Source: Saccoglossus kowalevskii (Eukaryota; Hemichordata; Enteropneusta; Harrimaniidae). From it: a DNA stretch of 64,000 nucleotides. Shown here in pieces: positions 13,279-25,230 of the stretch. Made by a program: the position numbers and the translations under genes. The DNA lies in assembly GCF_000003605.2 (NCBI RefSeq), contig NW_003124897.1:437949-501948 (forward strand), in the 5' to 3' direction. Under the pieces are notes generated by a model, which was given only the letters and a program-made list of their open reading frames with translations, did not search any database and was not told where the DNA came from. Every line of letters starts with the position of its first letter. Positions within the stretch are counted from its first letter, which is position 1.

Positions 13279-16200
13279 CTGAGTGGGTCAGGCTCATGGT
13301 TATTCATCTAACTATTTTTCCTTATTTTAAATCTTGTAAAAAAGAAATTTAATAACAAACACTTGTCCACTATTTGCAAGATGATCTCTAAAAATTGAAG
13401 TCAACTTTTGTCAGCAATTAACAAAATAAAGCTGCATAAATTTTGTTTAAATTGTGAAAAAAAAAATTAAAAAAAAAAAAAAATTTGATCAAACCCTATA
13501 GGCAAAGTGAATAATTCTGTCTATTTGATCCAAAATTAACAAGAAACTTATAAAAAAATGACACAAAAATGCGAAAAATGTTGCCTCCAAATTTAGTGGG
13601 AAACATACATCATTCAATGAGTAAACAAAAATTCAGTTGAACATTACAATCATTCAGTGACAACTTATTTAAAAGAAAGGAGAAGTATGAAATCAGAGTA
13701 CAGAAAGTACAGGACAATTTTACATTTGTAAGTTTACAGGAATCCCAGAGGAACAATCAGGAATACAACCTTCGCTTTTCATTCCACTACCGCATTTACA
13801 GACTTGCATTCCTACAGCCAAGTCATAATGTTTGATACAACACACCCCAAATTCCTTAGAAAATACAGTTACAAAGTTGGATTTCAATCCAGTATCGAAG
13901 ACACATGTTTATTCATTGCACCCAATTGCTTGAGGGAGAACGGAAATACGTCTCTGCAGACTCTAGGTCTCTGTACTCACTGCATGCCCCAACCACGGCA
14001 GCTAAGATTGAAACCCTACACGATGAGAACTAAAACCGGTGCTTGACATTTTTACTGTTTTACGAGATACTTGTAATGTCCATCATCCCACCAACAGCCA
14101 TCACCATTGCGGGAGATTCTTTAGGCTTCTGGTTTTCTTCATTCAAACATAGTCCAGAGAAACCCAAACATTTTGAAAAAAAAATCGATGGTTAAAAAAA
14201 ACAAAAAAACAACAACAGTGCTACACTGACACCTTTGAACTTTAACACTACGGGTTATAAAGCCACTAAGCAGTTGTGTATTTTAACATGCTGAGCTAGG
14301 CATGTCCACAACTGTGCTACAAAGGATAGAAACCAATCACTGAATTTCTGACACAAGAGAGACCTGATGTTGTCCAGTAACAGGTGCAGTAGTACACTGA
14401 TAAAAGCCCATAAACTTAGAAGGTATTGGACTCTCTTTCTAACTCCCCGGGGAGGATATACTTGTGCAAGTTCTAATGAAGCCATTCACCAATATTAATT
14501 GATACAATAGAAAGAAAATCGTTTTCCTTTATATCTTATTTGCTGGCAGGTTTAAAATTATACTCACTGTACATACTCCTAGCAATGAAAGACATTCAAA
14601 TTCCTGATTTTCTTATGAAATTTACTCTGACCTCAGACAGACCAGATGTCTTAATTACTGTTGATGTATAAGAGGTTTAATTCTATTAGCTCCATGCCAT
14701 CTTTTTCATAAGTGGTCTCCAGGCTAAACATAACTAAGATTAAATAAAATAATTTAGGAGAAAACATCAATATTCCGGAGACATCTCCTGACAAGCTTCC
14801 AGCAATTTATTCTTTTCCCTACATCTAACAAAGAAGTGACTTGTGTATTTTTTCACCTTCAAGCAAATTTTCCATTTCCATGACAACAAGAATGTATAAG
14901 GGAAGAAAACTGCCAAAGTTGCAATAATGAATGTCAATAAATATTTTAAAATGACAATGTCCATTTTTCAGTGAAGGAAAGAAAATCAAATGTTTAAACA
15001 AAGGAATTCAATATTTAGAGACCGTGGCAGATGTTTTCGGAGGAAATGACTTTATAAATGTTCGTACTCTTGGGCACCATTCCAATTTCTGCTTGTGAAT
15101 GGCTGTGTCTATGAATATTTCCTGTCCTAATATGGAACACAGGATAGTGTGCAACAAATCACAGCAGCTGGGCAACGATGTTCAAAGAAACCAGAAATAT
15201 TTATGAATATTTTATGAGCATTTGTTAGATTACCTGAGCAAGCTAGTATTTATAGTTATTTTTACAACATTTTCAGCATTCAACAAGATGAAGTTTTATT
15301 GTAGATTATTTGGTGTACAACCTGTACAGTATAAATGATAACAATTATAATTACCATATTTGCTCTATTAGTAGTGCAAGATGTCTACGGTTAAAAATAA
15401 GTTAAATTTTAAAGACTCATGAAATATATGCGAAAACTGGTTTATACACAATTCTATTAAATTATGCTTCCAACAGAGTAGAAACAGTAGTATTCTTAAC
15501 TTGACAAGAAGTCAAAATAACATTTGTTTAAATCCAGTAAATTGAAGAATTGATGATGATGGTTATAATAAAATTATTCAACAATGGAGACCTATTTAAC
15601 AGAGTACTAACAATATGTCCACAAAAACAAAGTTTCTCTTGTTGATCAGAGAATTCCTTATTGGATCCTGAAATCACTGCAAAAAACGAGAATCAATCTT
15701 TTTTCCCATTTTTTTAGTTTCCATGACAACTACAATCTTTAATAGGTTTGCTTAATGGTATCCAAATGCAGATGTATCAAACAATGGAAAACTGATGACA
15801 TAATATTTGCCTTCTGGTTCAGGTTCACTCCTTTATCATCCTCATTAGTTGCTATGGCAATAAAGTGATTGAGAAAGTTGCTACCATTTTTGATGGCTTG
15901 AAAATCTCTTGGAAGCCATATGCAAAACAGACAAGACATACATGTCATAGTCTCTGTCTCTGAACAAAGAATAACATAAATATACTACACAGTTACATTT
16001 GGGAACACAACATTCTGTCTTGTTTTTGTAATATCTTTGAACAAAATGGTTAAGAAGACACAAGAATGAAAAGAAACATGGCTGCCAGTTGGACATTTAA
16101 AATATAATCATGAAACAGGTCATGTTTGTTGTTCATACCAAGTTTAAAAGAAACCCGACACACCCGAGAAACCACTGACGAGAAGTAAAAAAAAAATGCC

Positions 16201-18779
16201 ACCAATCAGTCAAATGACAATTAAATGAAAAACAAATTAATGACTCATCTTTGCAGCAACTTCAAAATCAGCCCTGGCATATCCAGTAATGATATTTAAC
16301 AGACCGACGGACGGATGGATGGACAGAAAGCACACAGAAAACCCAAAACAGGTCCAAGTTTTAGGAAACAGGGACTAAAAAGTCGTTTCCATGATGCGAC
16401 AATGTCATGTTTTTCCAAATGCATTCACTCAGGACAGTGATGCAAAAGCAAATATTTGTCCCCGTTAATGGAAAAATTATCACCACATCCCATCTCTGCC
16501 TACACTAATCTTTTGCAACACATCAGAGCACTTGCTGAGGATATTGCTTTTCAGCGTCCGCTCAGCTATCTTCATTTAAAAATTGATAATTTTGCCAATT
16601 ACCGTGTGTGATCAACGTCCACGCAAATAGTAATAACTGAAACACTTGTTTAAACACATTGATTAGATGCCCGTTATCTTCTTACATTCTTTTAGTATTT
16701 GACCAAATCTTATTCTTTTTTTAATTACTTGTCTATCATCATTTTACGGAACAGTTCACTTCTTTTACTTTTTTAAGACATTAAAAAAAAAAACACCCTG
16801 AATTAGGCAGTGATCACATTTAAAATGATTTCCGCTGACCCCACGCAGAATCACTCTCTTTCAAATCAAAAGCAATTCCTGTTCAATATAGCCATACGTA
16901 TAGAACCTAAAGTAATTGTTTTGTACAAGGACACAAGTTATTTTATTTCTTCAGCCAAGCTATATTGTCTTTTATGCTATATATAAGAAAAGCAAACACC
17001 CAAAGATCCATCCAAGTTGTATTAAAAAAAGGAATTAATTTCTACATAAATGATGGTTGTTATTTCTTTTCTCCTGTAAGAAGAAACTGTCCCGTATTTT
17101 ATGCATTGTACACAGCAGTTATAGATTAAGCAAATAGACAGTGTGGTCATTTCTGCATCTTTAAACTTCTAAAGAGAAGACACAGAAATTCTACAATCGA
17201 AGCATGAAGCTAAAGAGCCATGATCCAAAGGATGTGAACTGCAACGACCCAAATTCAGACATGTCAGCAAATTTAACCCATGTTTCTTCAGATACGAATA
17301 ATTAGACTTGTAAAAGTAATTCCACAGGCTCCTAATGATAGAACACAAGGGGGAATTTTCAGTAACGCTTGATTCAATGTTCTCGAAGCATGAAATTCAA
17401 TGTACACTGGGGCTGTCTTGGCCGGTCCCATAGGTCTTAGAAGATGATACCCATCCCCACTTGAGCTGGTTATAAATAAAACCACACTTCAGTTGCCACG
17501 GAAACTCATTTTCAGTTGACACTATTCACAGGTAGCAATTCGCTCAATGTGTTCAAACGTTTTTCTTAGGTTAAAGTCTAGTGATCATGGAACACATTTT
17601 CTCATTACACCGGCAGCTCAAGACAGTGAAACCATGCTTACACTAATACCTCATAAAATATTTATTAATACATGGCCACTGACTTGGCGCCTGTCTACAG
17701 TTTTCATTATCATGACAACTTCTTCAATTTTGTTTCATTTTTGACAAGCCTATTAAAAGTACAGCATCATTTTTTTTAACTTAAAATCGATCTGTTTCAT
17801 TTACCTTACTCGTTATGAGCAGACATTACGGATTCTGATAAAGTTGTGCCTTTACTGAACAAAGCTGAACAGTACACCCCCCCCCCCCCATTAAACCTGT
17901 TTTAACCTGATACCCCTCTTATCTTAAAAAACCTAATTCACTACCTCCCTAAACTTCTTGATCCACATAAACCCCCTCTGGAAAATAGTTTATTCCAAAT
18001 CACACCCTATTCTACTTCCCACTCCCTCAGAAAAATGGTTTAATCCAAAGATGGCTGCAAGTACAGTAGTCGGCAATTTAGTTTTTTTTTCTTCTCCAAC
18101 ACTACATCCACTCGGGAAAAAAAAAGAAGTCACACTATACAAAGCTAATCTTTTAGCCAATTGCCAAGACTTCTCGGCGCAAAATAAGTAAACTTCTAAA
18201 TCAGTAAGGTCACTCTGGAAATCAAGACATTTGATTTTGATAAAGGTTGATAAAACATCAAATTTCTGATGAAAGCAGACAAGCCTAACTAATTAATACC
18301 TCTCGACCTTTCAACAACGAGGAACCATATATGAACAGGCACTCCAAAGTACGAAGACTACTGGGGTACTCTAAGAAGAATGAAATTTGATATTCATTTT
18401 TCAGGGTTCATCTTCAAGGGTCCTTACTTTAATTTTCTCTCACAATGCTAGAAAATTGCCATTTTTGATGAGTATGGGAGGAGAAAATAAGCAAAATCAC
18501 GAAATATGGAAACCATACAATTATTGAACATGAAAATATCAGTAGATAACCTATTTCTGATTGCATGCTGTGAAACTCGTTTCGTCGTCTTTTGTTGTGA
18601 TTCTCTACAAATCGTAGTTCATTTGTTACCAATCCCGTTAATTTTAAGCGTGACAGATCATTGTTGATCAGTGATCGCCCTTTAGCATTTACGTGCCATG
18701 AGCCCCGATTTGTTCAGAAGTATCGAAATTTATTCCATACATCTTTATCATAAACAGAAACCATTTTGGTTCCAATTTG
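13279..18779. other. Non-coding, intron-like DNA
   Basis: AT-rich with an A-rich tract at 13459-13483 and a C13 run at 17877-17889. The many short open frames on both strands lack splice sites or start context. A 14255-14485 minus-strand frame does start with ATG and is hydrophobic, but shows no other sign of being real. Nothing else is recognised. Confidence 0.6.
17877..17889. repeat. Poly-C run (13)
   Basis: Thirteen consecutive C on the plus strand, a simple homopolymer likely to be length-variable. It is followed by a pyrimidine-rich, ACC/CCT-biased stretch to about 18040. Confidence 0.9.
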
Positions 18780-18816
18780 GTGTAAACAATGTACGTATCA
18801 CATGGGACCCATAGCG
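18780..18816. mobile_element. Decayed fragment of the TTAA palindromic element
   Basis: The block with ACAATGTACGTATCACATGG and then GACCCATAGCG closely matches the middle of the copy at 62883-62983, which has TTGTACATATCGCATGGGAC followed by CCATGACGCG. One visible difference is CGCATG to CACATG, a CpG-to-CpA change of the kind methylation causes. Terminal arms are not recognisable here, so only a fragment is called. Confidence 0.45.
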
Positions 18817-18854
18817 AACACATCATGACTTGACATTGTGGTTGTATGTCAACC

Positions 18855-19430
18855 TAGTTAACCAATTTTCCAATGTCAATAATATGTACCCCATAGTTAA
18901 CCCATTTTCTCATGATACGATGTACCCCCTAGATAACCGATTTTAATAAGATGTACTCCCAAGTAAGTATCCCTAGTTAACCCATATTCTCATAGCTATT
19001 TTAAATAAGTACCCCTAGTTAACCTATTTTCTCATAGTTAAATAGTGAGTACACCTAGTTTCGCCATAGCTAGATATTAAAGTACCTACTAGTTAACCAT
19101 TTTCCCTCAGCAAAATAAAATAGCAAGTACCCTTAGTTAACCCATTTTTTTAAAAATAGTAAGCAGTTTTCTGTCATAGTAGGTACCCCTAGTTAACCTA
19201 CTTTTCATTTAAGTAGTTTGTACTCCTTAGTTAACCCATTTTTTTTAAAATAGTAAGCAGTTTTCTGTCATAGTAGGTACCCCTAGTTAACCTACTTTTC
19301 ATTTAAGTAGTTTGTACTCCTTAGTTAACCCATTTTTTTTAAAATAGTAAGCAGTTTTCTGTCATAGTAGGTACCCCTAGTTAACCTACTTTTCATTTAA
19401 GTAGTTTGTACTCCTTAGTTTATTCATTTT
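18855..19430. repeat. TAGTTAACCC-type repeat cluster, first site
   Basis: About a dozen diverged units share GTACCCCTAGTTAACCCAT and TTTTCTCAT, at irregular spacing of roughly 30-60 bp. Units at the left are the most diverged (CATAGTTAACC, CTAGATAACCG); those at the right merge into the 94-bp triplication. A second cluster of the same repeat lies at about 24980-25230. The GTTAAC core is its own reverse complement. No coding potential. Confidence 0.8.
19141..19420. repeat. 94-bp unit in three near-identical copies
   Basis: Units start at 19141, 19235 and 19329, each beginning CCCATTTTTTT and containing AGTAAGCAGTTTTCTGTCAT and TAGGTACCCCTAGTTAACC. Copies two and three look identical and copy one differs only near the T run. 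This is a recent amplification of a composite unit holding two of the older TAGTTAACC blocks. Confidence 0.9.
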
Positions 19431-19645
19431 CTTGATATTTTGTAGATTAACTGAAACTAAATAGATGTTCTACTGTAGGTGTTCATAAGCCCAGCAGACG
19501 TAAAGCTATCAATAATTGTTTGTTTTGTTTTATTTTTTTGTTTTTTTTTTCACAAGAGGGGTGGAGTAATTTCTCTGATTGTTTCTCATCATATCAATAT
19601 GTAGATTGTAGTCTTTAAAATACAAATTTGTTAAATTACTGAGCA

Positions 19646-19765
19646 TCGTACCGTATCGTATCGTATCGTATCGTACCGTATCGTACCGTGCTGTATCGTA
19701 CCGTATCGTACCGTACCGTACCGTACCGTACCGTACCGTATCGTATCGTACCGTATCGTATCATA
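19646..19765. repeat. TCGTA/CCGTA pentanucleotide array, 24 units
   Basis: Exactly 24 consecutive 5-bp units with no length change. Nearly all are TCGTA or CCGTA; the exceptions are CCGTG, CTGTA and the terminal TCATA. A run of six CCGTA units sits in the middle. Almost every unit carries a CG, giving more than 20 CG in 120 bp within a CpG-poor neighbourhood. The variants CTGTA, CCGTG and TCATA look like point decay. Confidence 0.95.
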
Positions 19766-20917
19766 CGGGAACCTAATATTATAGCATATAGAACAAATAG
19801 CTGGTTATTTTCGCTTTAAATGCACTAAAGTAAATGCCAGTGACTATGGAAAGCCTAGCATAGAATATTCTTCTCGCCCAAAATTTTTTGCACTTTATTT
19901 TTTTCGTTATATTCTTCAATAGTTGAACCCTAATGAACCCTAATTTTGGAGCCCAAAGAAAATTCGAGTCAATTTTCAGTTTTTACTTGAAACTTTTGGC
20001 TATTTTTGCCCAAATCGTCTGAAGAAAAGTGCAGACTATAAACGGAACTATTTTGTGATGAAAAGAGGGAACTGGTGGTGAAAAGGTTAAACCAAGTGAA
20101 TATTACTACAACTTCAAACCCTCTAAAATTAAACAAACATTTCTCTTCTACAGTAGTACATGGACTTTCCGCAAACCATTGAGAAGCCATAGTAAACCCT
20201 CCACAAGACAAAAAAATACACCTTTTCACTAAAAGCTTTGACAGGAAATCTACTACTCGCATCATTCAAACTACCGATACTCCCTAGAAAAGGTAGGTCA
20301 ATAGTAAATAGGCGTAGCTATTACTCCTGTCTGTTCGAATTGCCATTCCTTCCAGGTAAAATGCATGTAATCAAATTGCGAAACATTCCAACAGGCTCTC
20401 CGCTTTGGCTACAAAAAGTCGCAACAACAAAATCAAAGGTCTGCATGCCTACAGATACACATTGTGATTTACGGCAAAACACTTTTAGAATTATTCGTCA
20501 TTCGTAAGTACTAAATTTTGTGAAAGCCACCCTGACTTCCTGATACAAGAACTTAAGGAAATCTTCACTGCAATAAATTTTCCCATAGAAGCTCAAATTG
20601 GACCAAGGCGAAATTAATGTAGTTTTCATTACACTGATCGGCAGGGATGCAGAATACCTTCAAAAGACATTCTAATCACAGGCCAATATTTAGGCCTAAA
20701 AAAAGTTTTTGCTCAATTTGCTTTCTAAATTTGAGTTTAATTTTAAAATTGTCATTACAATAGAGCTTTAAATTTTATTATTTTTCTAAAATTCTGACAA
20801 AAATAAAAATGAATATTTTTTTGATTAGCAATGCATCTGACTAGGGAAATATCCAAAATCATTTAAGAAAAATCCTGACTTCTACACAAAAACAAAACAA
20901 GCAGCCTATCGGCTGGG
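19766..20917. other. Non-coding, no recognised feature
   Basis: Short open frames at 19969-20265 (minus) and 20238-20507 (plus) overlap on opposite strands and lack splice sites that fit, start context or recognisable motifs. CG content here is slightly higher than in most of the left half. Confidence 0.5.
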
Positions 20918-21757
20918 ACAGCTCCGCTGTTAGCAATGCACATTTCAATTAAAGAACTGAAGACATCATTAGAAAATGAACAATATGAATAGTATCAAAG
21001 CAATCGGACTTACAGTTTTTAACAAGAAGTTAAAAATATCACTTTTTACCAAAAATTACAAAAATATTCACCAAAATAAATTAATTAGAGAATTGAAGAT
21101 ATCATCACAAAACGAACAAATCTGAGAGAGGTCCACATGTAGTACCTATATATGTAATATCAAAGCAATCGGACTTACAGTTTTCAACAAGAAGTCGAAA
21201 ATATCACTTTTTACCAAAAATGACAAAAATATTCACCAAAATTAGAGAATTGAAGTTATCATCACAAAATGAACAAATCTGAGAGAGGTCCACATGTAGT
21301 ACCTATATATGTAATATCAAAGCAATCGGACTTGCGGTTTTTAACAAGAAGTCGAAAATATCAGTTTTTACCAAAAATGACAAAAATATTCACCAAAATT
21401 AAAGAATTAAAGATATCATTACAAAATTAACAAATCTGAGAGAGGTCCACATGTAGTACCTATAGATGTAATATCAAAGCAATTGCACTTGCGGTTTTTA
21501 ACAAGAAGTCGAAAATATAGTTTTTACCAAAAATGACAAAAATATTCACCAAAATTAGAGAATTAAAGATATCAACATGAAATGAACAAACCTAAGAGAG
21601 GTCTACCCAAGGTACATATACACCAAGTATCAAAGCATTTAGGCTTGTAGTTTTCAAGAAGAAGTCGAAAAAGTAAAACATTGACACGGACGACGACGAC
21701 GACGGACAATCACTCATATGATAAGCTCCGCTCGACAAAGTCGACAGCGGAGCTAAA
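20918..21757. mobile_element. HINE/pearl-like non-autonomous element with internal tandem repeats
   Basis: The left end carries GACAGCTCCGCTGTTAGC. Five tandem units of about 157 bp follow (landmark ATCAAAGCAAT at 20994, 21159, 21316, 21473 and 21629). Then come a short GAC microsatellite (21688-21705) and a terminal hairpin, AGCTCCGCTCGAC-AAA-GTCGACAGCGGAGCT, at 21724-21754 followed by AAAA. The left-end AGCTCCGCTGT matches the hairpin arm. This order (5' conserved end, ~160-bp tandem core, microsatellite, 3' palindrome, subterminal repeat matching the palindrome) is that of the HINE/pearl group, non-autonomous relatives of Helitron-like elements known in bivalves and other invertebrates. 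The architecture is seen; family membership is inference. No transposase is encoded and the exact termini are uncertain. Confidence 0.65.
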
Positions 21758-24700
21758 AACAATTACTAAATCTGAAATATGCCACCTAACATAACCATGT
21801 CAGAACAACAAACTCACTTTTTTAAGTTGCCATGGTTACAATATGGCAATAATGAATGCATATGGAGTAAAAACAAAACTATGACTGCAGAGTTATTTCC
21901 ACATTTACAGACAGTACCAGTGACAACAGCAAGGCAAGGTTGGCTTGTTTTTGACTAAACAAATCTAGGCCACATTAAAAACCCATTAGGGGAGTAAAGA
22001 ACATCCTGGCTATGTAAACAAGCAAACAATCTCAGTAGCAGTCCAAAGATATATGACCTTGCTTGCAAAGACTCCTGGGTAATTTACAAAACCTCTTTAA
22101 TCTCTTATTTATAGGTTTGTATCTCACTCCTTGTCAGTCACTATCGCCTGTATACCTCATGAATATTCAAAAGTTTGTTTTACCGATCATGAATTTACAC
22201 GAAGTGACACTTTTTTTTTTATTTTATTCAACATACAAGAACAGCAAATCAGCATGGGAATATTTTAAAAGCAAAATGGTGCTGATGAATAAAAACCGCA
22301 AAAAACTTGTTAGGATCTCCATGAACGGAAACGCTTGAGGATCTACTATTTAAGCACAACGAGCCTTGGTTGACATTTTCACTGTGCTAATAATGTTATC
22401 AGCACTGCTGGGCATCGGTACAGGTAGAGATAAACATAGAAGACAAGCCCTTTAGGGAATCGTCTTAAGGTTTGCATAGTATCTGTCCAAACACCTTATA
22501 CTAATAAGACATGAGGTAATCTAAACCCTCTGATACACATTTTCATCAATGAATTATACTAAGAATGAAAACTAAAGAAGCCAAGATATCGCTTTGGGTT
22601 TACGTGGGAAAAATTTTCAAGTTTGGACACTGGCGATATTTATACATCAATCAAATACATACTGCCAATCATACCACGATAGGACATTTCAAGATGATCG
22701 GGCTAGCGCTCCCGAGGGATTCAAAGTGATATGGAGGAAAATATTTGTAAATTAAACATTAATACGCATATAATCAGGTCCGGTTCTGAAGTGGTTGCAA
22801 GCATTCATGAAAGGCATAGATGCGCACCTGTGTTCACGGTACGGCATTGAAAACCGAAATAGAGTGATACAAATTTGATAGCTTTTTTCTTTCCCCATCG
22901 GCAGGGAAACTCTTGCGTAGTTTATTAAATTTAGGTTCCATCGCGTGTACACGCAAGGAATACAGATGCATTAAAATTGGTAAAATATTCGTCGATTAAA
23001 ACGTTAATAACGTACATAAACCCTTGAAATGAAGGATAAGGAAATAGAAAATTGAAGTCTGATCAGATAGCATTGCGCTTATCTTAAAGCTTTCCTATGT
23101 ATGGAATGAGAGAGTGAAAGGAGAGTATTGCATGCAACACTTTTCCCCAGTGCTGATCAGATCAAATCCATTGTGCTGTGGTTTTCTCCTTTTGATGGCA
23201 TCCGGTGGTACAATGAGGCTATCATGTCAAAATAAAATGTTATCTGGCAGCCGACAGTGCTGAAGTGCAGAATCGTTATTTAAACACGTTTGTATCTGCA
23301 TGCAATCACTAAAGATTGTCCCTCTGGGGCAGACAAAAAACATTCCTCCACTACAGTAACACAGCTGAATAGAAAAGCCAGGCAAATAAATATTTTAACG
23401 TTCCGAATTCAATTTGTGCTGGACGCTAATTTCATTTTCAGATGCAATTCTTCGGCAATTGTAGCAGACTAAAGGGTAGAGATTGGTTACAATGCTATAA
23501 CCGATCTAATTCACACTTCGAGCCTAAACTGGAAATGAGTTCCTTTCACCCTGCGCTGATCACATTTGCTATATTTCCCCGTGAACCCAACAAAGAAGAG
23601 TCATCGTGACACACCACCACTGATAATTTCGTCAACACGTGACATAAAAGCCTCCAAATTCAATTTGATACTGGGCAGTAAAATTGAATTTTAAACCATA
23701 ATACCGATAGATTAATTTTAATTAACATTACAAAACGCATATTATGGGATGTGGCAATAATAACCAAATTTTACTATCTTTCAATATGGTTGAATTATTG
23801 AATTAATGTTGTTTTATCGTTTAGCTGTTCCTAGCATCCGCCATGCTCTACGTACATGCAACTTATTCCCTCGACTTTGAGGAACAATATTTAAAGAAAG
23901 GGAAACAGAATTTTACGATTAACAATCTCTGAATCCACAACCTAGTATGAAGAAGCAATTAAACACTGAATTCTAATTTGTGTCTCCATTCACAATATAA
24001 ATATTTTTTTCTAATTTTGACAAACATTTGGATCAAGAACCAATGAGAAATTATGTCGATTCAGCCAAAAATTAACAAAAAACTTATAAACAATTTTGGT
24101 GGAAAAATTAAAATGGCAGTCAAGGGATTAAATTCCAGATTTGTTTAAACATTCTTATTTATAAATTAATGAGATATTTAGATCACGAGTTGTAAATCTC
24201 TAAATATATGGTTGATTAAGTCTGGAATAAAGGTGAATGTATTTAGCATAAACCACACTATCTTCTCGGTAATCAACTGAAGGTACCATTAAGTTTATTG
24301 ATGGTAATGAATCAACTGATGCCGAAAAATCAGAGCAGTCGTGTAATTTTTTCATGCTCAGCCAATAACGTAATAGTTTAGGACATTATTTGACTGCAGT
24401 CGAAAAGAAGCAACGAGAAAACGATTGAATTATATGTTTTATTCATTGTAAAGTACACTGACACAAGCCAATGTCAAAGCGCAGCCAGATCGGCTTTTAA
24501 AATCTAATTGTAAGAACGAGAAAGCTTGTTTTACTGCAGACTAAAAGACAGTGGATTATCTCAAATCTGTGCTTATGAGAGAGGGGCATTTTAAAAATTG
24601 ATCAGATATCGTTATGTTTCAGTTAGATTCCAAAGAATTGATACTACCATGTGTACTTGTAATCATGCCTGAAGGCATCAAAAAAAAAAAAAAAAAAAAC

Positions 24701-24979
24701 TGTCAAAGAATAAATTAAACATGAATATATACTGATTTCTAATATATTATTTAAATATCACAAATCTGTTTTGTAGGCTCAAATAACAATCCAAACAGCT
24801 ATACAAGAATACATATTAGAGTTGAAATAGACAAATTAGTAATCAAGAAAAAATAAAAACATGACTGATATTACCTATTGCGTATATTACGTATATTAGC
24901 ATACGGGTAAACCCAATTAATGGAATGTAATTAATTAGACTATAGAATTTAAACTTTATAAATATACATATATATAAAT
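21758..24979. other. Non-coding, intron-like DNA
   Basis: Mostly AT-rich. A somewhat more complex, CG-richer patch lies at about 22680-23660, with no open frame that looks real. A20 lies at 24680-24699. A 26-bp phrase around TTAACAAAAAACTTATAAA near 24070 resembles one near 13530, suggesting an old dispersed repeat. Confidence 0.5.
24680..24699. repeat. Poly-A run (20)
   Basis: Twenty consecutive A. I looked for a retroposon body upstream (Pol III boxes, LINE tail) and saw none, so it is listed as a simple run. Confidence 0.9.
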
Positions 24980-25230
24980 ATGCCTTTAATAGTAAGTAGT
25001 TAACCCAATTTATACAGTTAATTGCAAGTACCCTTAGTTAATCAACTTAATGTCATAGGAAAATTTTCACTATTTTCAGGACTCCTGAAATTATACTGGT
25101 TTACAGCATTTTCTTATGTTAAAAATTTAAGGGAACCCCCCCTAGTTAATTTATTTTCTAATGTCAATAGTAGGACCCCCTAGTTTATCCTTTTTCTAAT
25201 ATGTTAAGCAGTAAATACCCCTTAGTTGAC
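24980..25230. repeat. TAGTTAACCC-type repeat cluster, second site
   Basis: Diverged units such as AGTAGTTAACCCAATTTA, GTACCCTTAGTTAATC, CCCCCTAGTTAATTTATTT and GACCCCCTAGTTTATCC recur through the stretch. They share TAGTTAACC and the spacer TAATGTCAATAGTA with the 18.9-kb cluster. Units are more decayed than the 94-bp triplication and have no local high-identity amplification. Confidence 0.7.

Noticed and set aside
24680-24699. Poly-A run as a retroposon tail
   Set aside because: No Pol III boxes, LINE-like body or target duplication upstream.
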